From the NCBI GenBank assembly GCA_021793055.1, contig JAJYTL010000026.1:1-18571 (forward strand): a DNA stretch of 18,571 bases, given 5' to 3'. Position numbers and translations under genes: made by a program. This document shows positions 6,608 to 12,769 of this stretch, piece after piece; positions within the stretch are counted from its first letter, which is position 1; each line of letters begins with the position of its first letter. Source of the stretch: Pseudomonadota bacterium (GTDB taxonomy: Bacteria; Pseudomonadota; Alphaproteobacteria; Ferrovibrionales; Ferrovibrionaceae). Under the pieces are notes generated by a model. That model searched no databases. It saw only the letters and a list, made by a program, of their open reading frames with translations, and was not told the DNA's origin.

Positions 6608-8125
6608 ATGCGCTGGCTGTTTGATCGTTTCGTTTTTTTCCGCTGCCGCCTGTGCTGGCGTGTGACCGCCGCGGTGTTTTTCAGCGTCCTGGTCGTCGAA
6701 AGCGCGCTCCTCGCGTTTTCCTACCACATCGAGCGGCAGAACTGGGTCAAGGCTAGCCGCGCGGCGGCCGAAGATGCCCTGAGCGGCCTGCTTGACGGCT
6801 TGCCCGCCGGTCTCCCGATCGCCCAGGTGATCGCCAAGACGAACGGGCTGCTCGGGTTTGCCCATATCCGCCGCATTGCCCTCCTCGGCGCCGATGGCAA
6901 GTCCCTGACCGCGGTTCGGCCGGCCGGACGACAGCGGCCGAAGGAATTGGCGACGGAATTGAACGTGCGGCTGCGCGTCCATTACGGGCCGGTGCGCGCG
7001 GCGGTGGTCTCGCTGCGGCTCGCCGAGCCCGGCATCCCGTTCAACCGCAATTTTTGGCGTCTGGTGCGCTTCCTCGCGCTCGGCTCGCTCGTCGTCACCG
7101 CGGCCACCATGCTGGTTCTGCGGTTTCTCCTTCTCGGGCCGCTCCTCGCCCTCGATCGCGCGCTGCGCAGCGTCGAGCGCGACCCGGCGAGTGCGGCCGC
7201 GACCCTGTTGCCGGTCGCGCGCCAGGACGAACTCGGCTCCGTGTTTCGCAGCTTCACCAAGATGCAGGGGCAGATCAGAGCCAACCTCGCGGTGCTGGCG
7301 GAGCGCGAGGCGGATGCCCGTCATCTCGCGCGCTCGCTCGAGCATCAGGTGGCCGAGCGCACGGCGGCCCTGCGCGAGGCGATGGAAAGCGCCGAGCGGT
7401 CCAATCGGGCGAAATCGGAATTTCTCGCCAACATGAGCCACGAGTTGCGCACGCCCCTGAACGCGGTGATCGGCTTTGCCGAATTGATGGCGAGCGAACC
7501 CTTTGGCGCCCTCGGCCATCCGCGCTATCGCGAATATGCGGCCGATATCGAGCACAGCGGCCATCATCTTCTGGCCCTGATCAACGATCTTCTCGATTTG
7601 ACCCGGATCGAGGCCGGGGCGCTCGATCTGCGCGAAGAAGCGGTTGCGGTTCCGGAACTTCTTACCGAATGCGCGACCATGATGGGGCCCTTCGCGGCGG
7701 CCGCCGGCGTCACACTCGCCTGCGCGCCGTCGCCGTCCCTGCCGCAGCTTCGGGCCGACCGGCTCCGCTTGCGCCAGATCCTGCTCAATCTGCTTTCGAA
7801 CGCGATCAAATTCTCGGCCCCCGGCGACACCGTGACGATCGGCGCCAAGGGCACCGTCGCTAGCGGCGTCAGTCTCGCCGTCTGCGACACCGGGATTGGC
7901 ATCGCGGCGACGGACATGGCCAAGGTTTTGCGTCCTTTCGGACAGGTCGACAGCGCCCTCAACCGGCGCCATCAGGGCGCCGGTCTCGGCCTGCCCCTTT
8001 GCGTACATCTCGCCGCGCGGCACGATGGCCGGCTGGAGCTGAAAAGCGATCCCGGGGCCGGCACGCAGGCGATGATCCATCTGCCGCCGGCGCGCTGCTT
8101 GCCGGCGCGCGACGCGGCTGCGTAA
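6608..8125 (+). CDS. Membrane sensor histidine kinase, PleC/DivJ-like catalytic core
   Basis: A 505-residue sensor kinase of the inner membrane. Transmembrane segment 1 (about 17-37) and segment 2 (about 151-178) flank a periplasmic sensor region of roughly 110 residues. A HAMP-like linker (about 175-230) and a short coiled coil (230-268) follow. The HisKA domain has phospho-acceptor His278 in NMSHELRTPLNAVIGFAELM, then FGALGHPRYREYAADI and HHLLALINDLLDLTRIEAG, wording typical of PleC/DivJ-type kinases. The ATPase domain shows the N-box (LLSNAIKFS), G1 (DTGIGI), F-box (LRPFGQV) and G2 (GAGLGLPL), so all catalytic elements are present. ATG 6608 is chosen because GGAAAAGG lies about 5 bases upstream; the longer in-frame start at 6506 adds a low-complexity tail. 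No response regulator is adjacent. Confidence 0.92.
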   Translation: MRWLFDRFVFFRCRLCWRVTAAVFFSVLVVESALLAFSYHIERQNWVKASRAAAEDALSGLLDGLPAGLPIAQVIAKTNGLLGFAHIRRIALLGADGKSLTAVRPAGRQRPKELATELNVRLRVHYGPVRAAVVSLRLAEPGIPFNRNFWRLVRFLALGSLVVTAATMLVLRFLLLGPLLALDRALRSVERDPASAAATLLPVARQDELGSVFRSFTKMQGQIRANLAVLAEREADARHLARSLEHQVAERTAALREAMESAERSNRAKSEFLANMSHELRTPLNAVIGFAELMASEPFGALGHPRYREYAADIEHSGHHLLALINDLLDLTRIEAGALDLREEAVAVPELLTECATMMGPFAAAAGVTLACAPSPSLPQLRADRLRLRQILLNLLSNAIKFSAPGDTVTIGAKGTVASGVSLAVCDTGIGIAATDMAKVLRPFGQVDSALNRRHQGAGLGLPLCVHLAARHDGRLELKSDPGAGTQAMIHLPPARCLPARDAAA

Positions 8126-8161
8126 TTCGCCGCCGCGCCGCCCAGCGCGAACCGATCCCGG

Positions 8162-9229
8162 CTATCTGGTCTTGGCGCGGCGGTACTGGATCGGCCACTC
8201 GATATCGGCGCCGAGCGCGGCCGCCGCGTGCAGCGGCCAATAGGGATCGCGCAACATCTCGCGCCCGAGCGACACCACGTCGGCTTGGCCCGTCACCAGG
8301 ATGTGTTCGGCCTGCGCCGGGTCGGTGATGAGGCCGACCGTCGAGGTCGGGATGCCGATCTCGCGGCGGATGGCGGCGGCGAAAGGCGTCTGGTAGCCGG
8401 GTCCGAGCGGGATCTTGGCGTCCGCGACCAGGCCGCCGCTCGAGCAGTCGATCAGGTCGACGCCGAGCGCCTTGAGCCGCGCCGCCAGCACCAGGGATTG
8501 CGCGAGATCGAGGCCGCCCTCGGCCCAATCGGTCGCCGAAATGCGGATAAAGACCGGCAGGTCCGCGGGCCAGGCCTCGCGCACCGCCGCCGCCACGCGA
8601 AGCGGCAGGCGCATGCGGTTCTCCAGGCTGCCGCCATACTCGTCGCCGCGCCGGTTGCTGAGCGGCGAAAGAAATTCGTGCAACAGATAGCCATGCGCGA
8701 AATGCAGCTCGACGACCTCGAAGCCGGCGGCGTGCGCGCGCCGGGCCGCGGCGCGGAAGGCCTCGACCAGGGCGTCCATCTCGGTCAGGCTCATTTCCCG
8801 CGGCGTCGCGTGGTCGGCGGCGAAGGGGATCGGGCTCGGGGCTTCCGGCTGCCAGCCACCCTCCGACGGCCCGAGCGGCCGGCTGGCGCGGAACGGCGTG
8901 TCCACCGAGGCTTTCCGCCCGGCATGGGACAGCTGAATGCCGGCGACCGCGCCCTGGCTGCGCACGAAGCGGGCGATCGGCTGGAAGGCGGCGGCATGGG
9001 CGTCCGACCAGATGCCGGAATCGTTTGGCGAGATGCGGCCCGCCGGCGTCACCGCCGTGGCCTCGACCATGACCAGGGCGGCGCCGCCCTGCGCCCGCGC
9101 GCCGAGATGCACGAAATGCCAGTCGTTCGGCAAGCCGTCCTCGCTCGAATACTGGCACATCGGCGACAGGAAGACGCGATTGCGGAACGTGAGCTTGCGC
9201 AAGGTGAGGGGCGAGAACAGGAGGCTCAT
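8162..9229 (-). CDS. Second old-yellow-enzyme family oxidoreductase (YqjM type)
   Basis: A 355-residue FMN-dependent ene-reductase, paralogous to the product at 2915-4060. Key residues match: Cys25 and Tyr27 in SPMCQYS, IQLSHAGRKAS (98-108), His176 and His179 in VELHFAHGYLLHEFLSPLSN, EYGGSLENRMRL, and the flavin-phosphate part ending DVVSLGREMLRDPYWPLHAA. The start at 9229 (MSLLFSPLTL) aligns with family N-termini. The 43-residue upstream extension to 9358 is basic, low in family likeness and rejected. Only a weak GAAAG element precedes the start. It is convergent with the kinase gene (36-bp gap) and divergent from the Tad pilus locus, so it is probably its own transcription unit. Confidence 0.93.
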   Translation of the reverse strand: MSLLFSPLTLRKLTFRNRVFLSPMCQYSSEDGLPNDWHFVHLGARAQGGAALVMVEATAVTPAGRISPNDSGIWSDAHAAAFQPIARFVRSQGAVAGIQLSHAGRKASVDTPFRASRPLGPSEGGWQPEAPSPIPFAADHATPREMSLTEMDALVEAFRAAARRAHAAGFEVVELHFAHGYLLHEFLSPLSNRRGDEYGGSLENRMRLPLRVAAAVREAWPADLPVFIRISATDWAEGGLDLAQSLVLAARLKALGVDLIDCSSGGLVADAKIPLGPGYQTPFAAAIRREIGIPTSTVGLITDPAQAEHILVTGQADVVSLGREMLRDPYWPLHAAAALGADIEWPIQYRRAKTR

Positions 9230-9376
9230 GAACGGTCTTTCGCAAATCGTGGTTAAGGGGGCCGGGCGAGGTTGGGACTTGCGGCAACGCGCGGCGCCGG
9301 CGCGCGAGGCGGTTGGGCGCGTCGCGCGGCATATTGACCTTTCCGCGGCGCCGACCACAAGCGCTTTTGCCGTGCC

Positions 9377-9392
9377 GGTAACTTTTCCTTAA
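9377..9392 (-). promoter_or_regulatory. CtrA-like box upstream of the Tad minor-protein genes (8/9)
   Basis: Read on the minus strand, TTAA-N7-TTACC matches TTAA-N7-TTAAC at eight of nine fixed positions, the mismatch being in the second half. It lies in the divergent region, 180 bases before the TadG-like start and 148 bases before the oxidoreductase start, so it could act on either gene. Confidence 0.35.
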
Positions 9393-9419
9393 GACCTGCG
9401 CTGAAATCCTAGATCGAGC

Positions 9420-9493
9420 CTTGCCGGCGGCGCGACCTCGCCGCGCGTCGTGACGGTGTCGGGCGCGGCGCGGGCGCCGCGCGACCCGGCAAG
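9420..9493 (+). promoter_or_regulatory. Predicted multi-stem structured element before the Tad locus
   Basis: An 8-bp perfect outer stem (CTTGCCGG at 9420-9427, CCGGCAAG at 9486-9493) encloses two further hairpins. One is GCGGCG (9427-9432) with CGCCGC (9439-9444). The other is GTCG (9458-9461) with CGAC (9482-9485), continuing after a 2-base bulge into a 7- to 8-bp GC stem with its turn near 9472. The whole resembles a three-way junction in the leader of the TadG-like gene, 78 bases before its ATG. Function is unknown and chance is possible at this GC content. Confidence 0.3.
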
Positions 9494-9571
9494 AGCGAGA
9501 TCATGGCGTCGGGTTTCGGGTCGGGCGATGCCGATCCGATGCTTCTCTGAAATCGCGACGGGGCGGTGCAC

Positions 9572-10912
9572 ATGAGCCGGCGATGGCGAGATCGACTTTC
9601 CCGGTGGCGAGCGCTTCTGAGGCTCCCCGAGGCGGTGCTTCGCGACCGCGGCGGCGTCACGCTGTTGATCTACGCGCTAGCGCTACCCGTCTTGCTCGGC
9701 TTCACCGGCCTCGCCGTCGAGGTGGGCGATTGGTATGTCGTGCAGGAGAAGTTGCAGACCGCGGCCGATGCCGGCGCGCTCGCCGGCGCCTGGGAGCTCA
9801 AGGCCGGCGGCAGCGCGGCTCAGGCGATCGCCGTCGCCAAGGAGGCGATCGCCAAGAATGCGGCCACGCCGAGCGCCATCGCCGTCACCACGCCGCCGAC
9901 CAGCGGTGCCTATGCCGGCGACAGCGAAGCGGTGCAGGTTTCGCTCGACCAGCAGCAGCAGCCGCTGTTTTCCGGCGTCTTTCATCTCGCCGCCTTCGAT
10001 ATCAGCGCCGCGGCGGTGGCCAAGTTGCAGGCCGCCGACAATGCCTGCCTGCTGGCGCTCGATTCGTCGAATGATGCCGGCGCCGTGACCCTGAACGGCA
10101 ATGTCAACGTGCAATTCGGCAATTGCGTCATGGCCTCGAACTCGAGCAATCCGAGCGACGCCATCCTGATCAACGGCAATGCCACCTTCGACGGCAAGTC
10201 GATTGTCACCGTCGGCAATTACGAAACCAACGGCGATGTCTCGGTCACGCTCGCGCAGCCGGCCGTAACCGACAGCACGCCGGTTGCCGATCCCTTCGCC
10301 AATCTCAACATCTCGAGCCCGACGGGCTGCGATTACAACGGCACGCAGAACTACAATTCGTCGGCGGTATTGCAGCCCGGCACCTATTGCGGCGGCATCA
10401 ACGTCAACGGCAGCGCCACGGTGACGCTGGAGCCCGGCACCTACTACATCGACGGCGGCAATCTCATCTTCAACGGCAATTCGACCGTCCAGTGTGATTG
10501 CGCGACGCCCGGCTCGGGCGTCACCTTCGTCTTCACCAACCAGGGCGGCAACGGCCAGACCGGCACGGTGACGATGAACGGCGACGTGACGATGAACCTG
10601 CAGGCGCCGACCGACACCTCGAATCCGAGCGCCTATCCCTATCCCGGCATGCTGTTCGCCCAGGATCGCAACGGCGAGCAAGGCCAGAACGCCACCTTCA
10701 ACGGCAATGTCAACTCGGTGCTCGAAGGCGCGATGTATTTCCCGAACGGCGACGTGGTGCTGAATGGCAATCTCAGCAATGCCTCGAATTGTACCGAAAT
10801 GATCGCGTGGCAGGTGATCATGAACGGCAATGCCGGGTTCGCCACCACCGCGAATTGCGCCGCCGCCGCGATCACGCCGCTCGTCGTCACCGACGTGCAA
10901 CTGGTGCAATAG
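9572..10912 (+). CDS. TadG-related pilus assembly protein with Asn-Gly repeat region
   Basis: A 446-residue protein of the Tad/Flp pilus locus. The N-terminus has the TadE/TadG-type signature: a basic stretch, then one hydrophobic helix (about 29-50, GGVTLLIYALALPVLLGFTG) and the Tad-domain segment VGDWYVVQEKLQTAADAGALAGA. The remainder (about 157-446) is a secreted or periplasmic region with ten NG-N/D/S turns (near residues 175, 201, 220, 279, 301, 336, 377, 392, 398, 418). These lie in alternating short strands such as VTLNGNVNV and LIFNGNSTV, suggesting a beta-solenoid-like fold. No von Willebrand A domain, usual in classical TadG, is recognisable. The ATG at 9572 is preferred; a GTG at 9566 is in frame. 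Thirteen bases separate it from the next TadE-like gene. Confidence 0.82.
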   Translation: MSRRWRDRLSRWRALLRLPEAVLRDRGGVTLLIYALALPVLLGFTGLAVEVGDWYVVQEKLQTAADAGALAGAWELKAGGSAAQAIAVAKEAIAKNAATPSAIAVTTPPTSGAYAGDSEAVQVSLDQQQQPLFSGVFHLAAFDISAAAVAKLQAADNACLLALDSSNDAGAVTLNGNVNVQFGNCVMASNSSNPSDAILINGNATFDGKSIVTVGNYETNGDVSVTLAQPAVTDSTPVADPFANLNISSPTGCDYNGTQNYNSSAVLQPGTYCGGINVNGSATVTLEPGTYYIDGGNLIFNGNSTVQCDCATPGSGVTFVFTNQGGNGQTGTVTMNGDVTMNLQAPTDTSNPSAYPYPGMLFAQDRNGEQGQNATFNGNVNSVLEGAMYFPNGDVVLNGNLSNASNCTEMIAWQVIMNGNAGFATTANCAAAAITPLVVTDVQLVQ

Positions 10913-10925
10913 CGTGCGGGGGATC

Positions 10926-11414
10926 ATGCGGGCCGACATGCGGCGGCGCCGGCCGGGGGGGCGAATCCTGCGACGCTGGCGCGCCGCCGAGGGCGGCAAC
11001 GCCCTGGTGGAACTCGCCCTCGTACTGCCGATCATGGCGACGCTGCTCACCGGGCTCGCCGACTTCGGCCTCATGGCCTACGACGCCATGGCGGTCACCG
11101 ATGCCGCCCGCGCCGGGGCGCAATACGGCTTCGCCCACGCCTCCGATACCGCCGGCATCCAGGCCGCCGCGCTCGGCGCCACCGGCCTCAACGCCGCCAA
11201 TCTCACGGTGACCGAGGTCTGCCAGTGCTTCGACGGCGCGACCGTGGTCTGCACCGGCCCCTGCGCCAGCGCCGATCAGGACAACGGGCAGAGCCGGATC
11301 TATCTCTCGGTCACCGTGAGCGAGCCGTTTCATACCATTCTGCCTTGGCCGGGCGTCCCCGACCCGGTGACCTTGACCGGTAGCGCGGTGCTGCCGGTCC
11401 AGACCTCGGGGTGA
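10926..11414 (+). CDS. TadE-like pilus assembly protein (first copy)
   Basis: A 162-residue TadE-family protein, a pseudopilin-like component of the Tad secretion system. The arginine-rich N-terminus (1-20) leads into the family motif AAEGGNALVELALVLPIMATLLTGLADFG, with the conserved Glu29 and a single hydrophobic helix (about 27-50), then AMAVTDAARAGAQYG. The C-terminal half is predicted to lie outside the inner membrane and has four cysteines (in VCQCFDG and VVCTGPC) that could form disulphides. ATG 10926 has a GGGGG purine stretch about 5 bases upstream; GTG 10914 and ATG 10938 are in-frame alternatives. Its stop is overlapped by a GTG of the next TadE-like frame, indicating a tight operon. 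Confidence 0.85.
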   Translation: MRADMRRRRPGGRILRRWRAAEGGNALVELALVLPIMATLLTGLADFGLMAYDAMAVTDAARAGAQYGFAHASDTAGIQAAALGATGLNAANLTVTEVCQCFDGATVVCTGPCASADQDNGQSRIYLSVTVSEPFHTILPWPGVPDPVTLTGSAVLPVQTSG

Positions 11415-11419
11415 CGGCC

Positions 11420-11833
11420 ATGGCCCGGCGCCAAGCCAAAAAGCGGTGGCTCGCCGCCCTGCGCGCGCGCGAGGACGGGGTCGCGATGGTCGAATTCGCG
11501 CTCGCCGCCGCGGTGATCTTCGCGTTGCTTCTCGGCGTCATCCAGATCGCCCAGGCGCTGTGGACGCGCGACACCCTGCAATATGCCGTCGCCGCCGCCG
11601 GCCGCTACGCCATGGCCCACGCGAGCGCCAGCAGCCAGGTTCTGACGCAACGGGTGAGCGGCGCCGCGGTCGGTCTCGTATCCAGCGCCCTCAGTGTCAC
11701 CACCGCGCCCTCGGTGAGTGGCGGGACCAATTTCGTCACCATCACGGCCACCTATCCCTTCGGGTTCCTGACAGCGTTTTTGCCGATCGGGACTATCACG
11801 TTAAGTGCGCAGTCGCGTGTCCCACTATCGTAG
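11420..11833 (+). CDS. TadE-like pilus assembly protein (second copy)
   Basis: A 137-residue TadE-family protein. A basic N-terminus precedes REDGVAMVEFALAAAVIFAL, which carries the conserved Glu25 and forms a hydrophobic helix (about 21-45). IQIAQALWTRDTLQYAVAAAGRYAM then matches the TadE consensus. Unlike the preceding paralogue it has no cysteines in its C-terminal part. ATG 11420 is taken with GGGGTG about 5-8 bases upstream; the GTG at 11411 overlaps the preceding stop (GTGA) and would add three residues. It ends the TadG/E trio; an AT-rich control region and the pilin gene follow. Confidence 0.87.
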   Translation: MARRQAKKRWLAALRAREDGVAMVEFALAAAVIFALLLGVIQIAQALWTRDTLQYAVAAAGRYAMAHASASSQVLTQRVSGAAVGLVSSALSVTTAPSVSGGTNFVTITATYPFGFLTAFLPIGTITLSAQSRVPLS

Positions 11834-11903
11834 CGCGAATATTTACATGAACTAGATTTGCGCACCTTCCACAATATCTAAAATTAACTAGCTATGCTCA
11901 CTG

Positions 11904-11926
11904 ACTGTTAAGGTTTTAATAACAGT
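11904..11926. promoter_or_regulatory. Dyad and CtrA-like box upstream of flp
   Basis: ACTGTTA (11904-11910) and TAACAGT (11920-11926) form a 7-bp inverted repeat. Within it, TTAA-N7-ATAAC (11908-11923), or TTAT-N7-TTAAC on the other strand, matches TTAA-N7-TTAAC at eight of nine fixed positions. It sits in the AT-rich 180-bp gap between the TadE-like gene and flp, 88 bases before the flp ATG. The dyad followed by TTTTG could instead be a weak terminator for the upstream operon. Control of the pilin gene by CtrA is known for Caulobacter pilA; here it is inferred. Confidence 0.45.
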
Positions 11927-12013
11927 TTTGTGTGTTGATTAGGCTACGCATGGAAGTTCTCTGGAGGAGAGTTCGGCGAAAGCCTTGCGCGCCAACCAGC
12001 ACAGGAGACGACG

Positions 12014-12175
12014 ATGTTGAAGACCCTTAAAGCATTACTCGCCGACGAATCGGGCGTGACCATGATCGAGTACGGCCTCATCGCCGCGCTGGTCGCGGTC
12101 GCGGCGGTCACGGTCCTCACCACCCTGGGGACGGACCTCAGCAACCTTTTTACCAAGATCTCCGGCGATCTCTAG
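12014..12175 (+). CDS. flp: Flp/Fap-type major pilin prepilin
   Basis: A 53-residue prepilin, the normal size for Flp pilins: the subunit of the Tad (type IVc) pilus, exported through the inner membrane and cut by the CpaA peptidase. The leader (1-14) is short and ends in ADESG. Cleavage is expected after Gly14, leaving VTMIEYGLIAALVAVAAVTV with the conserved Glu at mature position 5 and Tyr at 6, then one hydrophobic helix and the tail LGTDLSNLFTKISGDL. A clean AGGAG site lies 6 bases before the ATG. The gene follows its own AT-rich regulatory region and precedes a stem-loop and cpaA, the classic tad order. Confidence 0.95.
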   Translation: MLKTLKALLADESGVTMIEYGLIAALVAVAAVTVLTTLGTDLSNLFTKISGDL

Positions 12176-12184
12176 CCGGCCTGG

Positions 12185-12220
12185 CTTCGGGAGGCCGCGG
12201 CGAGACCCGGTCTCCCGGAG
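12185..12220 (+). terminator. Stem-loop between flp and cpaA, possible attenuator
   Basis: CTTCGGGAG (12185-12193) pairs with CTCCCGGAG (12212-12220) over nine positions with one G-U pair. It competes with an internal near-palindrome GAGACCCGGTCTC (12202-12214). Only a short TTTT (12222-12225) follows. A partial terminator after flp would let the pilin be made in excess of the assembly proteins; this role is inferred. Confidence 0.45.
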
Positions 12221-12235
12221 CGTTTTCGCGAGGGC

Positions 12236-12748
12236 ATGTCAGTGATTTCGCTGCATGAGGCCGTGGCCTGGCTGTTCGCCGGCTTTCTGATGGTTGCCGC
12301 CTATGGCGACATCCGGGCGCGAATCATCCCCAACCGGCTTTGCCTCGCCCTTCTCGCGCTGTGGCCGCTCGATCTCTGGCTCGGGGCGGGCGCCGCCGGC
12401 ACCAGCGGGCCGGCGCTGCTCAAGGCCATGGCCCTGTCCGCTCTCGGCGGGCTCGGCGTCGGGGCCGCGATCTTCGTCGTCGGCATGGTTCTGTTTTCGC
12501 GCGGCGGGCTCGGCGGCGGCGACGTGAAGCTGATGACGGTGGTCGGCATGTGGGCCGGGCCGCAATTGTGGCTTCCCTTCGTCGTGGTGACGGCGATGGC
12601 CGGCGGCGTGCTCGCCCTGGTCGTCCTTGCCCTCGCCATTCGCGCCTCCGGCTTCGACCGCGAGGCTTGGCGCCGGCGAACCCTGCCTTACGGCGTCGCG
12701 ATCGCCTGCGGCGGGTTCTACGTCGCCGCCATCCTGCCGCGCGGCTGA
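12236..12748 (+). CDS. cpaA: Prepilin peptidase CpaA/TadV
   Basis: A 170-residue integral-membrane aspartic peptidase that removes the Flp leader peptide. Both catalytic aspartates of the family are visible: Asp25 in AAYGDIRARIIPNRL and Asp96 in the GxGD-type motif GGGDVKLM. Five or six hydrophobic segments cover the chain, and the N-terminal methylase domain of larger PilD enzymes is absent, as normal for TadV/CpaA. ATG 12236 is given, but AGGG at 12231-12234 is better spaced for an in-frame GTG at 12242, which would shorten the protein by two residues. It lies between flp and cpaB. Confidence 0.93.
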   Translation: MSVISLHEAVAWLFAGFLMVAAYGDIRARIIPNRLCLALLALWPLDLWLGAGAAGTSGPALLKAMALSALGGLGVGAAIFVVGMVLFSRGGLGGGDVKLMTVVGMWAGPQLWLPFVVVTAMAGGVLALVVLALAIRASGFDREAWRRRTLPYGVAIACGGFYVAAILPRG

Positions 12749-12769
12749 GCGGCGAGGGAGTAGCGAATT

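Larger units (their letters stand above)
9230..9571. other. 342-bp divergent control region before the Tad locus
   Basis: No gene is supported. The region must hold promoters for the oxidoreductase (minus strand) and for the TadG-like gene (plus strand). An AT-richer patch at about 9330-9410 contains the CtrA-like box, and a GC-rich, dyad-rich stretch at 9420-9493 follows; both are listed separately. Between 9494 and 9571 only a 15-codon ORF was seen, and it is not called. Confidence 0.6.

Noticed and set aside
6464..8080. 538-codon minus-strand open frame
   Set aside because: It is antisense to the histidine kinase, whose catalytic motifs are complete on the plus strand.
8126..8161. TTCGC/GCGAA repeat between the convergent kinase and oxidoreductase genes
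   Set aside because: It is only 5 bp with a long loop and no T-run, too weak to call a terminator.
7959..9332. 457-codon minus-strand open frame overlapping the second oxidoreductase
   Set aside because: It is in a different frame from the family-matching oxidoreductase frame and has low-complexity Arg/Gly/Pro composition.
9230..9358. N-terminal extension of the second oxidoreductase to an upstream start
   Set aside because: The extra 43 residues are basic and unlike the family, whose proteins begin at the MSLLFSPLTL-type strand.
9420..9493. 74-nt folded element of tRNA-like length
   Set aside because: There is no T-loop GTTC sequence, no anticodon arm in the right place and no tRNA-like conserved bases, so it is not a tRNA gene.
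9503..9550. 15-codon ORF (ATG to TGA) just before the TadG-like gene, a possible leader peptide
   Set aside because: It has only a vague purine-rich site, no run of regulatory codons and no terminator/antiterminator pair after it. Chance is as likely.
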